Shown in pieces: positions 18,812-28,645 of a stretch of DNA of 64,000 bases. The first letter of the stretch is position 1. Every line of letters begins with the position of its first letter. The DNA comes from Psychrosphaera sp. B3R10. Its GTDB lineage: Bacteria > Pseudomonadota > Gammaproteobacteria > Enterobacterales > Alteromonadaceae. The position numbers and the translations under genes are program-made. The stretch is taken from contig NZ_JAHKQH010000023.1 in assembly GCF_018861025.1 (NCBI RefSeq), forward strand, positions 184,762-248,761, given 5' to 3'. A model generated the notes under the pieces. It searched no databases. It was not told the origin of the DNA and saw only the letters and a program-made list of their open reading frames with translations.

Positions 18812-18859
18812 AGCAGTTACGCGATTAGCAGTTTATAGCACCTCAACTGTTGTAATTAG

Positions 18860-18887
18860 AACCAGCCAATGTGGCTGGTTTTTTTTT
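18860..18887 (+). terminator. Intrinsic terminator of rpoH
   Basis: A 9-bp perfect stem (AACCAGCCA with TGGCTGGTT), ATG loop and seven or more T residues, 48 bp after the rpoH stop. Confidence 0.92.
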
Positions 18888-18978
18888 GCCCTGAGAATTG
18901 CATTATGAATTACGTTGGTCTGGCTGCCAATTCGCTTTATACTTCTAATAATTAACGTAAACACTAAGAACATCATTT

Positions 18979-19800
18979 ATGTTGGGACACCTCAAAAAAA
19001 TGCGTGCAAGTCTAGACACGCAAACAAATCAAGTAACTTACTTATTGCCAGTAGGCGATGAAGAGCTACCGTTAAATGACTTTATTGGTAAGTCATTAAC
19101 ACTTACTCATACCGGCAATATTAATTGCAGCAGTTGCGGAAAAAAGACGAAAAAGAGTTTCTCTCAAGGACATTGTTTTCCGTGTATGAGAAAACTTGCG
19201 TCATGCGATATGTGCATCATGAAACCGGAAACCTGCCACCACGCCGAAGGCACATGCCGAGAGCCTCAATGGGGTGAAGAGAATTGCATGATCCCACATT
19301 ATGTTTATCTAGCGAATACCTCAGGGTTAAAAGTGGGTATAACACGCCATACGCAAATACCAACAAGGTGGATTGATCAGGGCGCAACACAGGCGATTCC
19401 GTTGTTTAAAGTTAAGACCCGTTTACAGTCTGGTTTAGTGGAGATCGCGTTAGCGGAATTTATCGCTGATAAAACCAATTGGCGAGCAATGTTGAAGGGC
19501 GAAAATCCAGAACTCGATTTAAAACAAAAAGCCCTAGAGTTAGTGCCACAAATATCGGAACGACTTGACGAAATTAGACTAAAATTTGGTGAAGACTCGG
19601 TAGAATTATTGGATCAGGAATTGGTCACGATTGATTATCCAGTGACGCAATACCCAACCAAAATAGCCTCACACAACTTTGACAAAAATGTTGAAGTCAA
19701 CGGCGTGTTACTGGGAATTAAGGGGCAATACCTTATTTTTGATACCGGCGTGATTAATGTTCGAAAATTTACGTCATATGAAATTGAAGTGAGTTATTAA
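18979..19800 (+). CDS. DUF2797 family protein with zinc-like cysteine cluster
   Basis: A 273-residue soluble protein matching DUF2797. A cysteine-rich segment at about residues 50-100 (CSSCGKK, CFPCMRK, CDMCIMK, CHHAEGTC) is probably a zinc site. It is followed by a GIY-YIG-like stretch (HYVYLANTSGLKVGITR near residue 110) but without recognisable full nuclease motifs. Function is unknown; a nucleic-acid role is suggested only by these two features. It is a single gene between the rpoH terminator and the convergent polysaccharide-deacetylase gene. Confidence 0.8.
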   Translation: MLGHLKKMRASLDTQTNQVTYLLPVGDEELPLNDFIGKSLTLTHTGNINCSSCGKKTKKSFSQGHCFPCMRKLASCDMCIMKPETCHHAEGTCREPQWGEENCMIPHYVYLANTSGLKVGITRHTQIPTRWIDQGATQAIPLFKVKTRLQSGLVEIALAEFIADKTNWRAMLKGENPELDLKQKALELVPQISERLDEIRLKFGEDSVELLDQELVTIDYPVTQYPTKIASHNFDKNVEVNGVLLGIKGQYLIFDTGVINVRKFTSYEIEVSY

Positions 19801-19847
19801 GGCGTCTTTTATGGGATCGGCGCACTAATTAAACTTTTTATTGTGAA

Positions 19848-20651
19848 TTAGTGTGTTGCGTCTTTGGTTGCAAGGGCAGGGGCTTTTAATATGTCAGCTT
19901 CGTCATCTTTAACCAAAAACACAGGAACTGTTGTCGGTTTTAGTAATGTCGAAAGCGGCACCAATTCTATCCCTTCCTTCTCCAATCGTTTAAGTTGACT
20001 TTTTAGTACTTGATACGTCTCTGGGTAAGGGTGCCCAATGGCAATTGCTGAACCGTGTTGTTTAGCGATTTTTATTAATTTATTAAACTGCCGTTCAATG
20101 GCAATTTTATTACGGTGATGATCCAAAAATATATTTCTGTTTAGAGACGACACACCGTACTCTTTAGCGACTTTCTCAATTTTGCTGTATTTAGTGGTTT
20201 TGCTATCCAAAAAAAACATATTGTGTTGACGTAATAATTCCATGGTCCAACCCATAGGTTTTTCCTGTTGAGTTAACAAACTCCCCATGTGGTTATTGAC
20301 TCCAACAGCAAATGGAATATCTTCAAGAGCCGCCAACAGTGTTCGTTGATAAAGCTGTTTTGACATTGATTGAGTCAAAGCTCCTGGTCCAAGCAACTCA
20401 TTGTGAGTATTGGCTTGCATGGGTAAGTGAATAATGACGTCGCGATGATTATTACTGGCGTGTTTGGCGTAGGCATAACCAAGTGGGGTGTGTGGCAAAA
20501 CGGCATACGTAAGCTGTCCGCTTAATTCAAGCAGTTTTCTGTCGCTCTGTTTATATCCTATATCGTCAATGACAATGGCCACCTGGCCAGCATGAGCTGT
20601 AGAAAAAACAAAGCTCAAGATCAAGACGAACCAACACGTAATTTGGTTCAA
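19848..20651 (-). CDS. Divergent polysaccharide deacetylase, YibQ family
   Basis: A 267-residue exported protein: a signal peptide of about 21 residues ending SFVFSTAHA, then GQVAIVIDDIGYKQSD, the start motif of the YibQ (divergent polysaccharide deacetylase, NodB-like fold) family. Further family segments are HLPMQA, GVNNHMGSLLT, FLDSKTT and IAIGHPYPET. Likely a periplasmic carbohydrate-active enzyme; the reaction is not established for the family. In many relatives it sits next to envC, gpmI and the yibN-grxC-secB set; here the Tat-type small gene is inserted between it and envC. Confidence 0.9.
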   Translation of the reverse strand: MNQITCWFVLILSFVFSTAHAGQVAIVIDDIGYKQSDRKLLELSGQLTYAVLPHTPLGYAYAKHASNNHRDVIIHLPMQANTHNELLGPGALTQSMSKQLYQRTLLAALEDIPFAVGVNNHMGSLLTQQEKPMGWTMELLRQHNMFFLDSKTTKYSKIEKVAKEYGVSSLNRNIFLDHHRNKIAIERQFNKLIKIAKQHGSAIAIGHPYPETYQVLKSQLKRLEKEGIELVPLSTLLKPTTVPVFLVKDDEADILKAPALATKDATH

Positions 20652-21019
20652 GTTAGCGTACGACTCTTATTATTGTGTTTTATTATTTTTGATAACGAAT
20701 CAATCGTTATTCTTAATTGACAATTATTATAACCGAGCGGCAATTGGTTGCACTCTTTTACGGCAATTATATTGAATGTTTTTTCTGGATCAAAAGCCGA
20801 CTATTGATCGATTTAAGCGGTTCAGGCTTTAGCGAGGGCAACTGCTTAAAAGCATGTTGTTAAATAAAACTCAACATCACCTTTTAAAATGGAAAAAAGA
20901 AAAAGGAAGCAAACGAGTTCTTTTTGGCAACTGCACGTATAAACTTATCACTGAACTTGAGTGAAACTGTAATACACTCCCATAAACGGTGTTCGTATTT
21001 TAATTTTGAAGGAAGTCAC
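20652..21019. other. Intergenic region yibQ-like gene to Tat-type small protein
   Basis: About 370 bp between divergent genes. It is AT-rich with a poly-A/G stretch near 20890. I see no conserved gene, no RNA gene and no convincing promoter pair. Confidence 0.5.
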
Positions 21020-21553
21020 ATGAATCGTCGGCAATTTATTAAAGGCTCAATCGTCACTTCAGGAATTGCCATTTCAGGTATCGTAGGCTTAAATTTATTT
21101 ATTAACAAGGTAAGTAAGGACAAACTTACAACTGAATATGCACTTACGGTTATAGACCGTTTGTCGAGACAAGAGTTGAGTTCGAGCGGGGTCTGGGAAC
21201 CGTATCAAATATTTATGCATTGTGCTCAGAGTATCGAGTATTCAATGACAAAATTTCCAGTTCACAAGTCGAGAGTGTTTAAAGAAACAATAGGTAAGCT
21301 GGCTTTTTCCGCTTTTGAGCATAAAGGTCAAATGACGCATAGCCTTAGTGAGCCAATTCCTGGAGCACCCAACATAGCACAGCATAAAAGTGCGCAAGTT
21401 GCGCTAACGTATCTTAGAAATACATTAGTCGCTTTTGATCAATATCAAGGCCAATTAGCCCCGCATTTTGCGTATGGTGCATTAACTAAACGTGAATTTG
21501 AAATGGCGCATATCATGCACCTCAACAACCATCTAGATGAGATTATTAGTTAA
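21020..21553 (+). CDS. Tat-exported DUF1569/DinB-like protein
   Basis: A 177-residue protein. It begins NRRQFIKGS and continues with a moderately hydrophobic stretch (IAISGIVGLNLF), matching a twin-arginine signal. The mature part has HCAQSIEYSM near residue 70 and HIMHLNNHLDEI at the C-terminus, the histidine spacing of DUF1569/DinB-type four-helix metal proteins. The start is placed at ATG 21020 behind AAGGAAG; a longer reading from 20924 would bury the Tat motif inside the protein. Export folded, perhaps with a metal, is inferred. Function unknown. Confidence 0.7.
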   Translation: MNRRQFIKGSIVTSGIAISGIVGLNLFINKVSKDKLTTEYALTVIDRLSRQELSSSGVWEPYQIFMHCAQSIEYSMTKFPVHKSRVFKETIGKLAFSAFEHKGQMTHSLSEPIPGAPNIAQHKSAQVALTYLRNTLVAFDQYQGQLAPHFAYGALTKREFEMAHIMHLNNHLDEIIS

Positions 21554-21572
21554 TTTAACAATAGTGGCGGCA

Positions 21573-22721
21573 TTAACGACACCAGCGAGCAGGATTTACG
21601 GTTTCGCCCTTGTAACGAATCTCAAAATATAGTCCAGCGGATTGCTGGCCGCCACTTTGACCGACAAGTGCGATGGGTTCATTTTGTTCAACATAGTCAC
21701 CGGCTTGTTTTAACAGGGCTTGGTTATGCCCGTATAAACTCATATAGCCTTTACCGTGGTCTACAACAGCTACCCAACCAAAACCCTTTAACCAGTCTGC
21801 GTATAGAACAATACCGTCTGCGATTACATTGACTCTATTGCCTAAATTACCGTCAATAACAACGCCTTTCCAACGCAATGCACCGCTTCTACGTTGACCA
21901 AACTTACGAACTAAACGACCGCGAGTTGGCCATTTGAGTTTGCGTTTCAAATTATACAAACCGATTAAGTTTTCAGGATCGCGTTCTGCATTTCTTTTGG
22001 CGCGGGCAATCGCGTTTGTGAGTCGCTCTTGGTCGAGTTGTAATTGTTCGAGTTTTTGTTTGTCGGTTTTAATATTTGAGCGCAGTTTGTTTAACGCTGC
22101 TTTACGTTCCATTTGGGAACTGAGAAGTTGTTTTTTGTCGTTTAATTGATCTGCTTTACTAGTGGCAAGCTGTTCTTTTTGGGCAATAAGTTGTTCTTCA
22201 ACTTCGGTCAGTCGTGTAAATACGGCTTGAATTTCGTCAAGTTGTGCAACCCGTGCGTCATTAATTTTACGGTAGTAAGTAATAAGGCGTTCCAATTGTG
22301 CCGGATCGTCCTGATTAAGAAGTAGCTTAGTGTAGTCATGTTTACCACTTAAGTAAGCTGTTTTAATTAGCTCACCGAGTACTTTTTGCTGCAATTTTTT
22401 CTGTTTTAGTAGTTCAGATTGTTCTTTGTCTAGGTTTCTTATTTTAGTTTGTGTTGCAGAGATTTGTCGTTCGGTTTGCGCAAGATTAAGTGCAAGTTCT
22501 GCAACTTTGAGTTCGGCGGCTTGAAACTGAGTTTCAATATTGGATTCTTTTTTAATTTGTTGTTCAAGCAGTAAACGCTGTTGCTTGATATTGTCCTGAA
22601 CAAGTTTTAACCGTGCGGTCTCTTTGCTCACGGCATCTTCGGCATACGCAGGTAATGCGAAGTACAATAGCGAAAATACGCAAATCATCCAACCAAAGGC
22701 AACATTTTTGAACGATGTCAT
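21573..22721 (-). CDS. envC: Murein hydrolase activator EnvC
   Basis: A 382-residue periplasmic protein: signal peptide ending LPAYA, a long coiled coil (about residues 30-260) that docks on FtsX, and a C-terminal LytM domain. The LytM domain is catalytically degenerate as in EnvC: the final HxH zinc motif is replaced by GLYFEIR. It therefore activates amidases rather than cutting peptidoglycan itself. I choose ATG 22721. The longer TTG start at 22757 falls inside the gpmI terminator hairpin and adds residues in front of a good signal peptide. It lies downstream of gpmI, as in E. coli. Confidence 0.92.
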   Translation of the reverse strand: MTSFKNVAFGWMICVFSLLYFALPAYAEDAVSKETARLKLVQDNIKQQRLLLEQQIKKESNIETQFQAAELKVAELALNLAQTERQISATQTKIRNLDKEQSELLKQKKLQQKVLGELIKTAYLSGKHDYTKLLLNQDDPAQLERLITYYRKINDARVAQLDEIQAVFTRLTEVEEQLIAQKEQLATSKADQLNDKKQLLSSQMERKAALNKLRSNIKTDKQKLEQLQLDQERLTNAIARAKRNAERDPENLIGLYNLKRKLKWPTRGRLVRKFGQRRSGALRWKGVVIDGNLGNRVNVIADGIVLYADWLKGFGWVAVVDHGKGYMSLYGHNQALLKQAGDYVEQNEPIALVGQSGGQQSAGLYFEIRYKGETVNPARWCR

Positions 22722-22739
22722 ATTAACTGTGCAGTCCAC

Positions 22740-22766
22740 AAAAATAAAAAGGGGCAATAAGCCCCT
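22740..22766 (-). terminator. Intrinsic terminator of gpmI
   Basis: Read on the minus strand, a 6-bp stem AGGGGC/GCCCCT with a five-base loop is followed by TTTTTATTTTT, 53 bp after the gpmI stop and just ahead of envC. It likely reduces read-through into envC. Confidence 0.75.
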
Positions 22767-22818
22767 ATCTAATCAATTTGTTGGAAATTAATCAACTAAC
22801 AATGTGTTAGGTGATGAT

Positions 22819-24348
22819 TTAGTCAACCAACATGAGCGGTTTGCCTGTCATTTCTGCAGGTTGTTCCATGCCCATTAATTTAAGAATCGTTGGCGCAACG
22901 TCGCTTAATTTACCGTTAGGCACAACTTGCGCATCTCGACCAACATAAATGAAGGGTACTGGCTCACTAGTATGTGCAGTATGGGCTTGACCAGTTGTTG
23001 CATTAGTCATCAATTCAGCATTGCCGTGGTCAGCAGTGATAAGACATTCACCACCGACAGATTCTAGTGCATCAACCACACGACCAATACAGTGGTCAAC
23101 CGCTTCACACGCTTTAACAGCGGCTTCGTACACACCCGTATGACCAACCATATCGCCATTTGGATAGTTAACAACGATGAAGTCAAACTCTTGAGATTTG
23201 ATAGCTGCGACAAGTTTGTCCGTCAATAACTCAGAGTTCATCTCTGGTTGTAAGTCATAAGTAGCAACCTGCGGCGAAGGAATAAGTTCGCGTTTTTCAC
23301 CAACATATAAATCTTCGCGACCACCAGAGAAGAAAAACGTCACGTGGGCAAACTTTTCAGTTTCCGAAATGCGCAACTGTGTTTTATTGTGTTTCTCAAA
23401 CCATTCACCCATAACATTAGTCAACTCAACCTTTGGAAAGGCAACGTTGGCGTCAATATCAGCAGCAAATTGCGTTAATGTCACAAAGTCTGCAAGGTTA
23501 GGAATGGCAGTACGATTAAAACCTGTAAATTCTTTTTCAGTGAATGTTCGTGTGATTTCACGTGCGCGGTCGGCTCGGAAGTTCATAAATACAACAGAGT
23601 CGCCATCACTTATTGGCGCTGCTGTACCAATAATGGTCGGCTTAACAAACTCGTCGTTTTCATTACGTTCGTAGGCGGCTTTAAGGCCTTCGACTGCCGT
23701 TGAAGCTGTAAATTCACCATCACCTAGTGTCAATAAATTATAGGCCGCTTCAACTCGATCCCAACGATTGTCGCGGTCCATTGCATAATAACGACCAATT
23801 AGTGACGCGACTTTACCTTGACCAGATTGAGCAAAATGAGCTTCAAATTTGGCTAATGCATTTTCAGCACTTCGTGGTGGCGTATCACGACCATCTAAGA
23901 ATGCATGGACATAAACTTTATTACAGCCTTTCTGCTCGGCAAGTTTAACCATTGCTAAAATATGGTCATCATGGCTGTGAACCCCACCTGGTGACATCAA
24001 ACCCATAACATGTACAGCTTTGTCATTAGCGACGGCTTTATCAACGGCAGCAACTAGCGCTGGGTTTTCGTTAAATGTGCCGTCGTCTATTGCCTTTGTG
24101 ATCTTGGTGAAGTCTTGATAAACAATACGTCCAGCGCCTAGGTTAACGTGGCCAACTTCAGAGTTACCCATTTGACCGTCAGGTAAACCAACATCTAAAC
24201 CGCTGCCAGAAATTAACGTGCTAGGTTTGTTTTTCCATAGTGCGTCTAAAATAGGAGTATTGGCATTAGCAATGGCGTTATTAGTGGTATCTTCACGATA
24301 TCCCCAACCATCCATAATCACTAAAACGAAAGGTTTTTTATTTGACAT
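22819..24348 (-). CDS. gpmI: 2,3-bisphosphoglycerate-independent phosphoglycerate mutase
   Basis: A 509-residue two-domain manganese enzyme of the alkaline-phosphatase superfamily interconverting 3- and 2-phosphoglycerate in glycolysis. The start [12 protein letters not shown] carries the first metal Asp, and the phosphorylated serine is in [14 protein letters not shown] (Ser63). The metal motifs [19 protein letters not shown] and TADHGNAE are intact. Length is normal. Confidence 0.98.
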   Translation of the reverse strand: MSNKKPFVLVIMDGWGYREDTTNNAIANANTPILDALWKNKPSTLISGSGLDVGLPDGQMGNSEVGHVNLGAGRIVYQDFTKITKAIDDGTFNENPALVAAVDKAVANDKAVHVMGLMSPGGVHSHDDHILAMVKLAEQKGCNKVYVHAFLDGRDTPPRSAENALAKFEAHFAQSGQGKVASLIGRYYAMDRDNRWDRVEAAYNLLTLGDGEFTASTAVEGLKAAYERNENDEFVKPTIIGTAAPISDGDSVVFMNFRADRAREITRTFTEKEFTGFNRTAIPNLADFVTLTQFAADIDANVAFPKVELTNVMGEWFEKHNKTQLRISETEKFAHVTFFFSGGREDLYVGEKRELIPSPQVATYDLQPEMNSELLTDKLVAAIKSQEFDFIVVNYPNGDMVGHTGVYEAAVKACEAVDHCIGRVVDALESVGGECLITADHGNAELMTNATTGQAHTAHTSEPVPFIYVGRDAQVVPNGKLSDVAPTILKLMGMEQPAEMTGKPLMLVD

Positions 24349-24503
24349 AGGAGCTTCACTTTTAGGCTGAATTCATTTTTTAGTGCCTTTATTCTAACCT
24401 GTTTTTAATTAAGTTTTTATAACAAATTGTAATTTGCGGTTATGAAAAGTATGAACCTGATAGGGTGGAGCAAAATGAAATATAACTTTCATTCTATAAG
24501 CTT

Positions 24504-24532
24504 TTGGTTTCTTGCTTTGAAATAGGTATAAT
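24504..24532 (+). promoter_or_regulatory. Candidate promoter of the yibN-grxC-secB-gpsA operon
   Basis: TATAAT at 24527-24532 is a perfect -10 hexamer with TTGGTT at 24504-24509 and a 17-bp spacer, about 30 bp upstream of the first start codon. Confidence 0.55.
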
Positions 24533-24564
24533 CGCGCGACTTTTGAAATAAATGGATGGGTACA

Positions 24565-24996
24565 ATGACACAATTTATCGAATTTCTCGGTAACCATTAT
24601 ATGATGACAATGGCCTGGGCAATTTTATTTGTCATGTTGGTGTCTAGTTTTGTGAGTGGCGCAATGTCACCAATCAAAGTGATTGGTACACAAGACTTAA
24701 CTATGATGGTAAATCGTTCAAATGGCGTAGTGGTGGATGTTCGCCCACAGGCAGACTTTGCAAAGGGTCATATCACTGATGCGCTGAACTTAACGTTGGA
24801 CAAAATTACTTCAGAGCAATTTGGTTCTCTTGAAAAACGTAAGTCGGACCCCATAGTTGTAGTATGTAATGCTGGGGTTTCTGCAAAAAGTGCAGCACGT
24901 TTGCTTAGCAAAGCTGGATTTGAGCAAGTCACTGTTTTACAGGGCGGCATGCAAACTTGGACAGGCGCTAATTTACCTGTCGTTAAGAAAAAATAG
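24565..24996 (+). CDS. Membrane-anchored rhodanese-like protein (YibN type)
   Basis: A 143-residue protein with one N-terminal membrane helix (about residues 13-35, MMTMAWAILFVMLVSSF) and a rhodanese domain with the active-site loop VVVCNAGVSAKSAARLL, catalytic Cys included. The family can transfer sulfane sulfur; E. coli YibN has the same anchor and gene order, but its physiological role is unsettled. I start at ATG 24565 because the distance to the GNH motif then equals that in YibN; an ATG at 24556 adds three residues. First gene of the operon with grxC, secB and gpsA. Confidence 0.88.
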   Translation: MTQFIEFLGNHYMMTMAWAILFVMLVSSFVSGAMSPIKVIGTQDLTMMVNRSNGVVVDVRPQADFAKGHITDALNLTLDKITSEQFGSLEKRKSDPIVVVCNAGVSAKSAARLLSKAGFEQVTVLQGGMQTWTGANLPVVKKK

Positions 24997-25009
24997 TGAA
25001 ATCGAATTA

Positions 25010-25267
25010 ATGGCTCAAATTGACATTTATACGAAGGCGTATTGCCCGTTTTGTTCTCGAGCTTTAGCTTTGTTAAAAGCGAAGAACGTTGAATTTAATG
25101 AAATAAAAATAGATCAAAACCCAGAGCTTCGCACGCCAATGATTGAACGTGCAAAAGGTGGGTATACCGTGCCTCAAATCTTCATCGGCGATTACCATGT
25201 CGGTGGTTGTGACGATTTGATGGCGTTAGAGCGAGCAAATAAACTCGACAATCTTTTAATAAAATAA
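25010..25267 (+). CDS. grxC: Glutaredoxin 3
   Basis: An 85-residue glutaredoxin with active site YCPFC (residues 11-15 region) and the glutathione-binding VPQIFIG and GGCDDL. It reduces protein and glutathione mixed disulfides in the cytoplasm. The start is ATG 25010; an upstream in-frame reading from 24869 only runs through the end of the rhodanese gene. It lies 13 bp after the rhodanese stop and 15 bp before secB. Confidence 0.97.
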   Translation: MAQIDIYTKAYCPFCSRALALLKAKNVEFNEIKIDQNPELRTPMIERAKGGYTVPQIFIGDYHVGGCDDLMALERANKLDNLLIK

Positions 25268-25282
25268 TTACTGGAATAAACC

Positions 25283-25786
25283 ATGGCTGAAGAAAACCAA
25301 GCACCTGCTGCAGATCAAGCTGCACCACAATTTTCGATTCAACGTATCTATGTTAAAGATTTGTCGTTTGAAACACCTAACTCACCAGCTATCTTCACTA
25401 AAGAGTGGAAGCCAGACGTAAAATTAGATCTTGATAACCGTAGCGTTAAAATTGAAGAAGGTGTTTTTGAAGTAACATTATCTGTTACCGTAACTGCGAC
25501 TGTTGAAGGTCAAACTGCATTTTTATGTGAAGTACAGCAAGCTGGTGTTTTTGTTATCGGTAACATGCCTGAAGCACAAACTGCACACATGTTAGGCGCG
25601 TTCTGCCCAAATACACTTTTCCCTTATGCTCGTGAAACAGTTTCTAACTTAGTTAATCGCGGTACTTTCCCTGCGCTAAACTTAGCACCAGTAAACTTTG
25701 ATGCGTTATTTGCTCAATATGTACAGCAAGCACAAGCTAAAGCGACTGCTGAAGCGGCTGGCGAAGGTCAAAAACTAGACGCGTAA
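25283..25786 (+). CDS. secB: Protein-export chaperone SecB
   Basis: A 167-residue acidic tetrameric chaperone that keeps Sec preproteins unfolded and delivers them to SecA. Family motifs: [17 protein letters not shown] near the N-terminus, the CEVQQAGVF strand, the [14 protein letters not shown] stretch and the [14 protein letters not shown] end. It is in the conserved grxC-secB-gpsA order. Confidence 0.98.
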   Translation: MAEENQAPAADQAAPQFSIQRIYVKDLSFETPNSPAIFTKEWKPDVKLDLDNRSVKIEEGVFEVTLSVTVTATVEGQTAFLCEVQQAGVFVIGNMPEAQTAHMLGAFCPNTLFPYARETVSNLVNRGTFPALNLAPVNFDALFAQYVQQAQAKATAEAAGEGQKLDA

Positions 25787-25814
25787 TTGCTTCGTTGGAT
25801 TTAAGTCTGGGAAT

Positions 25815-26828
25815 ATGATGACAGCTGCTAAACGATATAAAATTGCAGTGTTAGGCGCCGGTTCTTATGGAACGGCCCTAGCATTTTGTTTTGCTCGCAA
25901 TGGTCACGATGTGATCATGTGGGGTAGGGATAAAACTCAAATTGAACAAATGCAAAACTCGCGGGAAAACGCAAAGTATTTACCTGGTGCAACTTTTCCT
26001 GAATCGTTAGATGTTACCGATGATCTCGAATTAGCGGTTAAACAGGCTGACATACATCTTGTTGTCGTGCCGAGTCATGTATTCTCAGATTTATTAATTC
26101 AGATAAAACCTTGGTTACCTTCGAATGCCAAAATTTGTTGGGCTACCAAAGGGTTAGACCCAGAGTCGGGTCGACTTTTACAAGACGTTGCTCGAGATGT
26201 GTTAGGAAGTGAACCGTCACTTGCTGTTTTATCCGGCCCTACCTTTGCAAAAGAAATGGTTGCAGGTTTACCAACAGCAATTTCTTTGTCATCTGAAGAT
26301 CAAGAGTTTTGTCAAAAACTCAGCGACTATTTACATTGTGAACGTAAGTTTCGGGTGTATATCAATGCTGATTTTACCGCGGTTCAGCTAGGCGGAGCGG
26401 TGAAAAATGTTATCGCTATTGGTGCTGGAATGGCCGATGGTATTGGTTTTGGCGCAAATGCACGTACAGCATTAATTACCCGCGGATTAGCGGAGATGAT
26501 GCGTTTAGGCGTCGCGTTAGGCGCTGAGTCAAAGTCCTTTATGGGGATGGCTGGCCTTGGCGACCTAGTCTTGACTTGTACCGATAACCAATCACGTAAT
26601 CGTCGCTTTGGCTTGGCTTTAGGTGAAGGAAAAAGTGTTGATGATGCCATGACTGAAATTGGTCAGGTTGTTGAAGGTTATAGAAATACCAAAGAAGTTT
26701 ATATGCTAGCCAAACGTAATAATGTTGAAATGCCTATCACTGAACAAATTTTTCAAGTGTTATACGAAGACAAACCTGCCGCTCAGGCTGCTATGGCTTT
26801 ATTAGCGCGGGATCCAAAATCTGAATAG
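25815..26828 (+). CDS. gpsA: Glycerol-3-phosphate dehydrogenase (NAD(P)+)
   Basis: A 337-residue enzyme reducing dihydroxyacetone phosphate to sn-glycerol-3-phosphate for phospholipid synthesis. N-terminal Rossmann motif [12 protein letters not shown], catalytic Lys in [14 protein letters not shown], and the GLGDLVLTC and [11 protein letters not shown] substrate-site segments. Start ATG at 25815, with a second ATG immediately following. Confidence 0.97.
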   Translation: MMTAAKRYKIAVLGAGSYGTALAFCFARNGHDVIMWGRDKTQIEQMQNSRENAKYLPGATFPESLDVTDDLELAVKQADIHLVVVPSHVFSDLLIQIKPWLPSNAKICWATKGLDPESGRLLQDVARDVLGSEPSLAVLSGPTFAKEMVAGLPTAISLSSEDQEFCQKLSDYLHCERKFRVYINADFTAVQLGGAVKNVIAIGAGMADGIGFGANARTALITRGLAEMMRLGVALGAESKSFMGMAGLGDLVLTCTDNQSRNRRFGLALGEGKSVDDAMTEIGQVVEGYRNTKEVYMLAKRNNVEMPITEQIFQVLYEDKPAAQAAMALLARDPKSE

Positions 26829-26912
26829 TGTGAGTCTTGAGATGGAAAGTACGTTATAGGAACTAGAGGTATTTACTAAAAGTATCTTAACGATTAAAAA
26901 ATCGCTACGGGC

Positions 26913-28541
26913 TTAACTATATTCTCGGTCTTTTGGTAAGACATAACCTGGGATCTTTGTCACATCAACTTCATCTATCTGTTCTTTACTAATGAACTGG
27001 TATGCATAGTCTAAATAGACTTCCTGGTCAACAAACGCATCAAATAAATCTGGGTCAATATGTTGGTCTAGTTTCATAAAGCCCATAATACGCAAACACT
27101 CGCTAAGCTTTTTAGGTTCTTTATAGGGTCTATCAGCCGCTGTTAATGCTTCAAAAATATCAGCGATAGCCATCATTCTGGCAGGGACCGACATTTCGTC
27201 TCGCTTGAGCTTTCTTGGGTAACCCGTACCGTCCATTTTTTCGTGATGGCCAGCCGCATACTCGGTGACATTGCGAAGATGTTTAGGGAAGGGCAGAGAC
27301 TCTAGCATGTCGATGGTGACGACCATATGATTGTTAATGATTTCACGTTCTTCAGGTGTCAATGTACCCTTTGCGATAGCAAGGTTATAAATCTCGTTTT
27401 CAGTTAACAAGGGCTGGCGAACACCACCTATGGTCACGGTATGTTTCGCTGCAATATCACTCACCCGTTGTTGGTCGTCAGGGCGCATAAATTCGCCACC
27501 GATATTGGCTTTACATAAAAACTCTCTGTCGTCGTCTAGTTCGCTCAGTATGGCAGGTAGATTTTGTTCTAGTTCGGTAACATCCAGACCATTTTTTAAA
27601 CCGTCGATGATTTTAGCTTGATGGGCGACGAGTATTTCGTTTTTCGCCAGTTCAATACGGCATTCAACTAGACTGATCCTGTCGTAAATAGTTTCTAGCT
27701 TTGTGGCTTTATCCATTACATATTCTGGGGTCGCAATCTTTCCGCAGTCGTGCAACCAACCGGCAACTGATAATTCGTATTTGTCTTTTTCATCTAAATA
27801 GAAATCAGCAAGCGGCCCAACGTTTTGTCGGCAAACACCTTCTGCAACCATCATCGTAAGTTCAGGTACACGGTTACAGTGTCCGCCAGTATATGGGGAT
27901 TTTTCATCGATCGCGCGGGCTATTAGGCGTGTTAAAGATTGGAAAAGCTCTTCCATGCCATCGATTAACTGTCTGTTGGTAAGCGCGACTGCCGCCATTG
28001 ACACAAGCGATCGAATGATGTGTTCTAAGTGCGGTTCGAAACCAATGATATTGTCGCCATCTTGAGCATTAATTAATTGGATTACTCCAATCATTTCCTG
28101 CTCATGATTCTTCATAGGAATAGTTAGGACCGATTTTGTTCGGTAACCCGTTTTTTCATCCATGTTACGTGCGCCACTCATATCGTAGTCGCCCGTATTG
28201 TAGGCGTCTTCAATATTAATAACGGTGTCGGAAACTACAGCATAGGCAACAAGAGCATTGTGATTTGGTTCACCATCGATATACATCGGAATGTCAGGAA
28301 ATGGGATATTAGTCCCTGATGTACCGCCCATATACATACCTAATGTGTCATTCATTAGGGTTTCAAATTTTAGGGTCTTTTGTTCAGTAATTGAATAAAT
28401 GGTACCACCATCTGCATTAGACAACTCTTTAGCGCTAACTAATATGTGTTCTAATAGCTTGGTTGTATCTTGCTCTGTTGAGAGCTCAACACCAATATTA
28501 ATTAGATGGTCTAATGCCGATTGACTAAAGTCAGTACTCAT
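26913..28541 (-). CDS. GAF and HD-GYP domain protein (putative c-di-GMP phosphodiesterase)
   Basis: A 542-residue cytoplasmic protein. A GAF domain fills about residues 5-190 (NADGGTIYS, then VLTIPMKN and IGVIQLIN) and an HD-GYP domain about 205-490. HD motif: GWLHDCGKIATPEYV; GYP motif: HHEKMDGTGYP. About 130 residues separate these two motifs, longer than in the other HD-GYP of this window, including a helical insertion around KATKLETIYDRISLVECRIELAKNE-type sequence. I choose ATG 28541 over a TTG six codons upstream because only the ATG has a GAG-type ribosome site. It follows the second MBL gene by 104 bp and may close the six-gene cassette. Confidence 0.88.
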   Translation of the reverse strand: MSTDFSQSALDHLINIGVELSTEQDTTKLLEHILVSAKELSNADGGTIYSITEQKTLKFETLMNDTLGMYMGGTSGTNIPFPDIPMYIDGEPNHNALVAYAVVSDTVINIEDAYNTGDYDMSGARNMDEKTGYRTKSVLTIPMKNHEQEMIGVIQLINAQDGDNIIGFEPHLEHIIRSLVSMAAVALTNRQLIDGMEELFQSLTRLIARAIDEKSPYTGGHCNRVPELTMMVAEGVCRQNVGPLADFYLDEKDKYELSVAGWLHDCGKIATPEYVMDKATKLETIYDRISLVECRIELAKNEILVAHQAKIIDGLKNGLDVTELEQNLPAILSELDDDREFLCKANIGGEFMRPDDQQRVSDIAAKHTVTIGGVRQPLLTENEIYNLAIAKGTLTPEEREIINNHMVVTIDMLESLPFPKHLRNVTEYAAGHHEKMDGTGYPRKLKRDEMSVPARMMAIADIFEALTAADRPYKEPKKLSECLRIMGFMKLDQHIDPDLFDAFVDQEVYLDYAYQFISKEQIDEVDVTKIPGYVLPKDREYS

Positions 28542-28645
28542 TAAGTTCTCAATTCCCAAAAGCTTTTGAAGCTATTTTGTTGTTACAGGCTAAATTATAG
28601 TGATATTTCTAGAGTTAAACTACTAATTTACTTATTGCTGTTTGT

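Noticed and set aside
19823-19853. Terminator between the DUF2797 gene and the YibQ-like gene
   Set aside because: CACTAATT/AATTAGTG arms exist but the loop is 15 nt and no T-tract follows; too weak to call.
22722-22757. TTG start of EnvC
   Set aside because: It falls inside the gpmI terminator hairpin, while ATG 22721 gives a clean signal peptide.
24869-25009. 47-residue extension of glutaredoxin
   Set aside because: It is an out-of-frame reading of the rhodanese gene; glutaredoxin length is normal from 25010.
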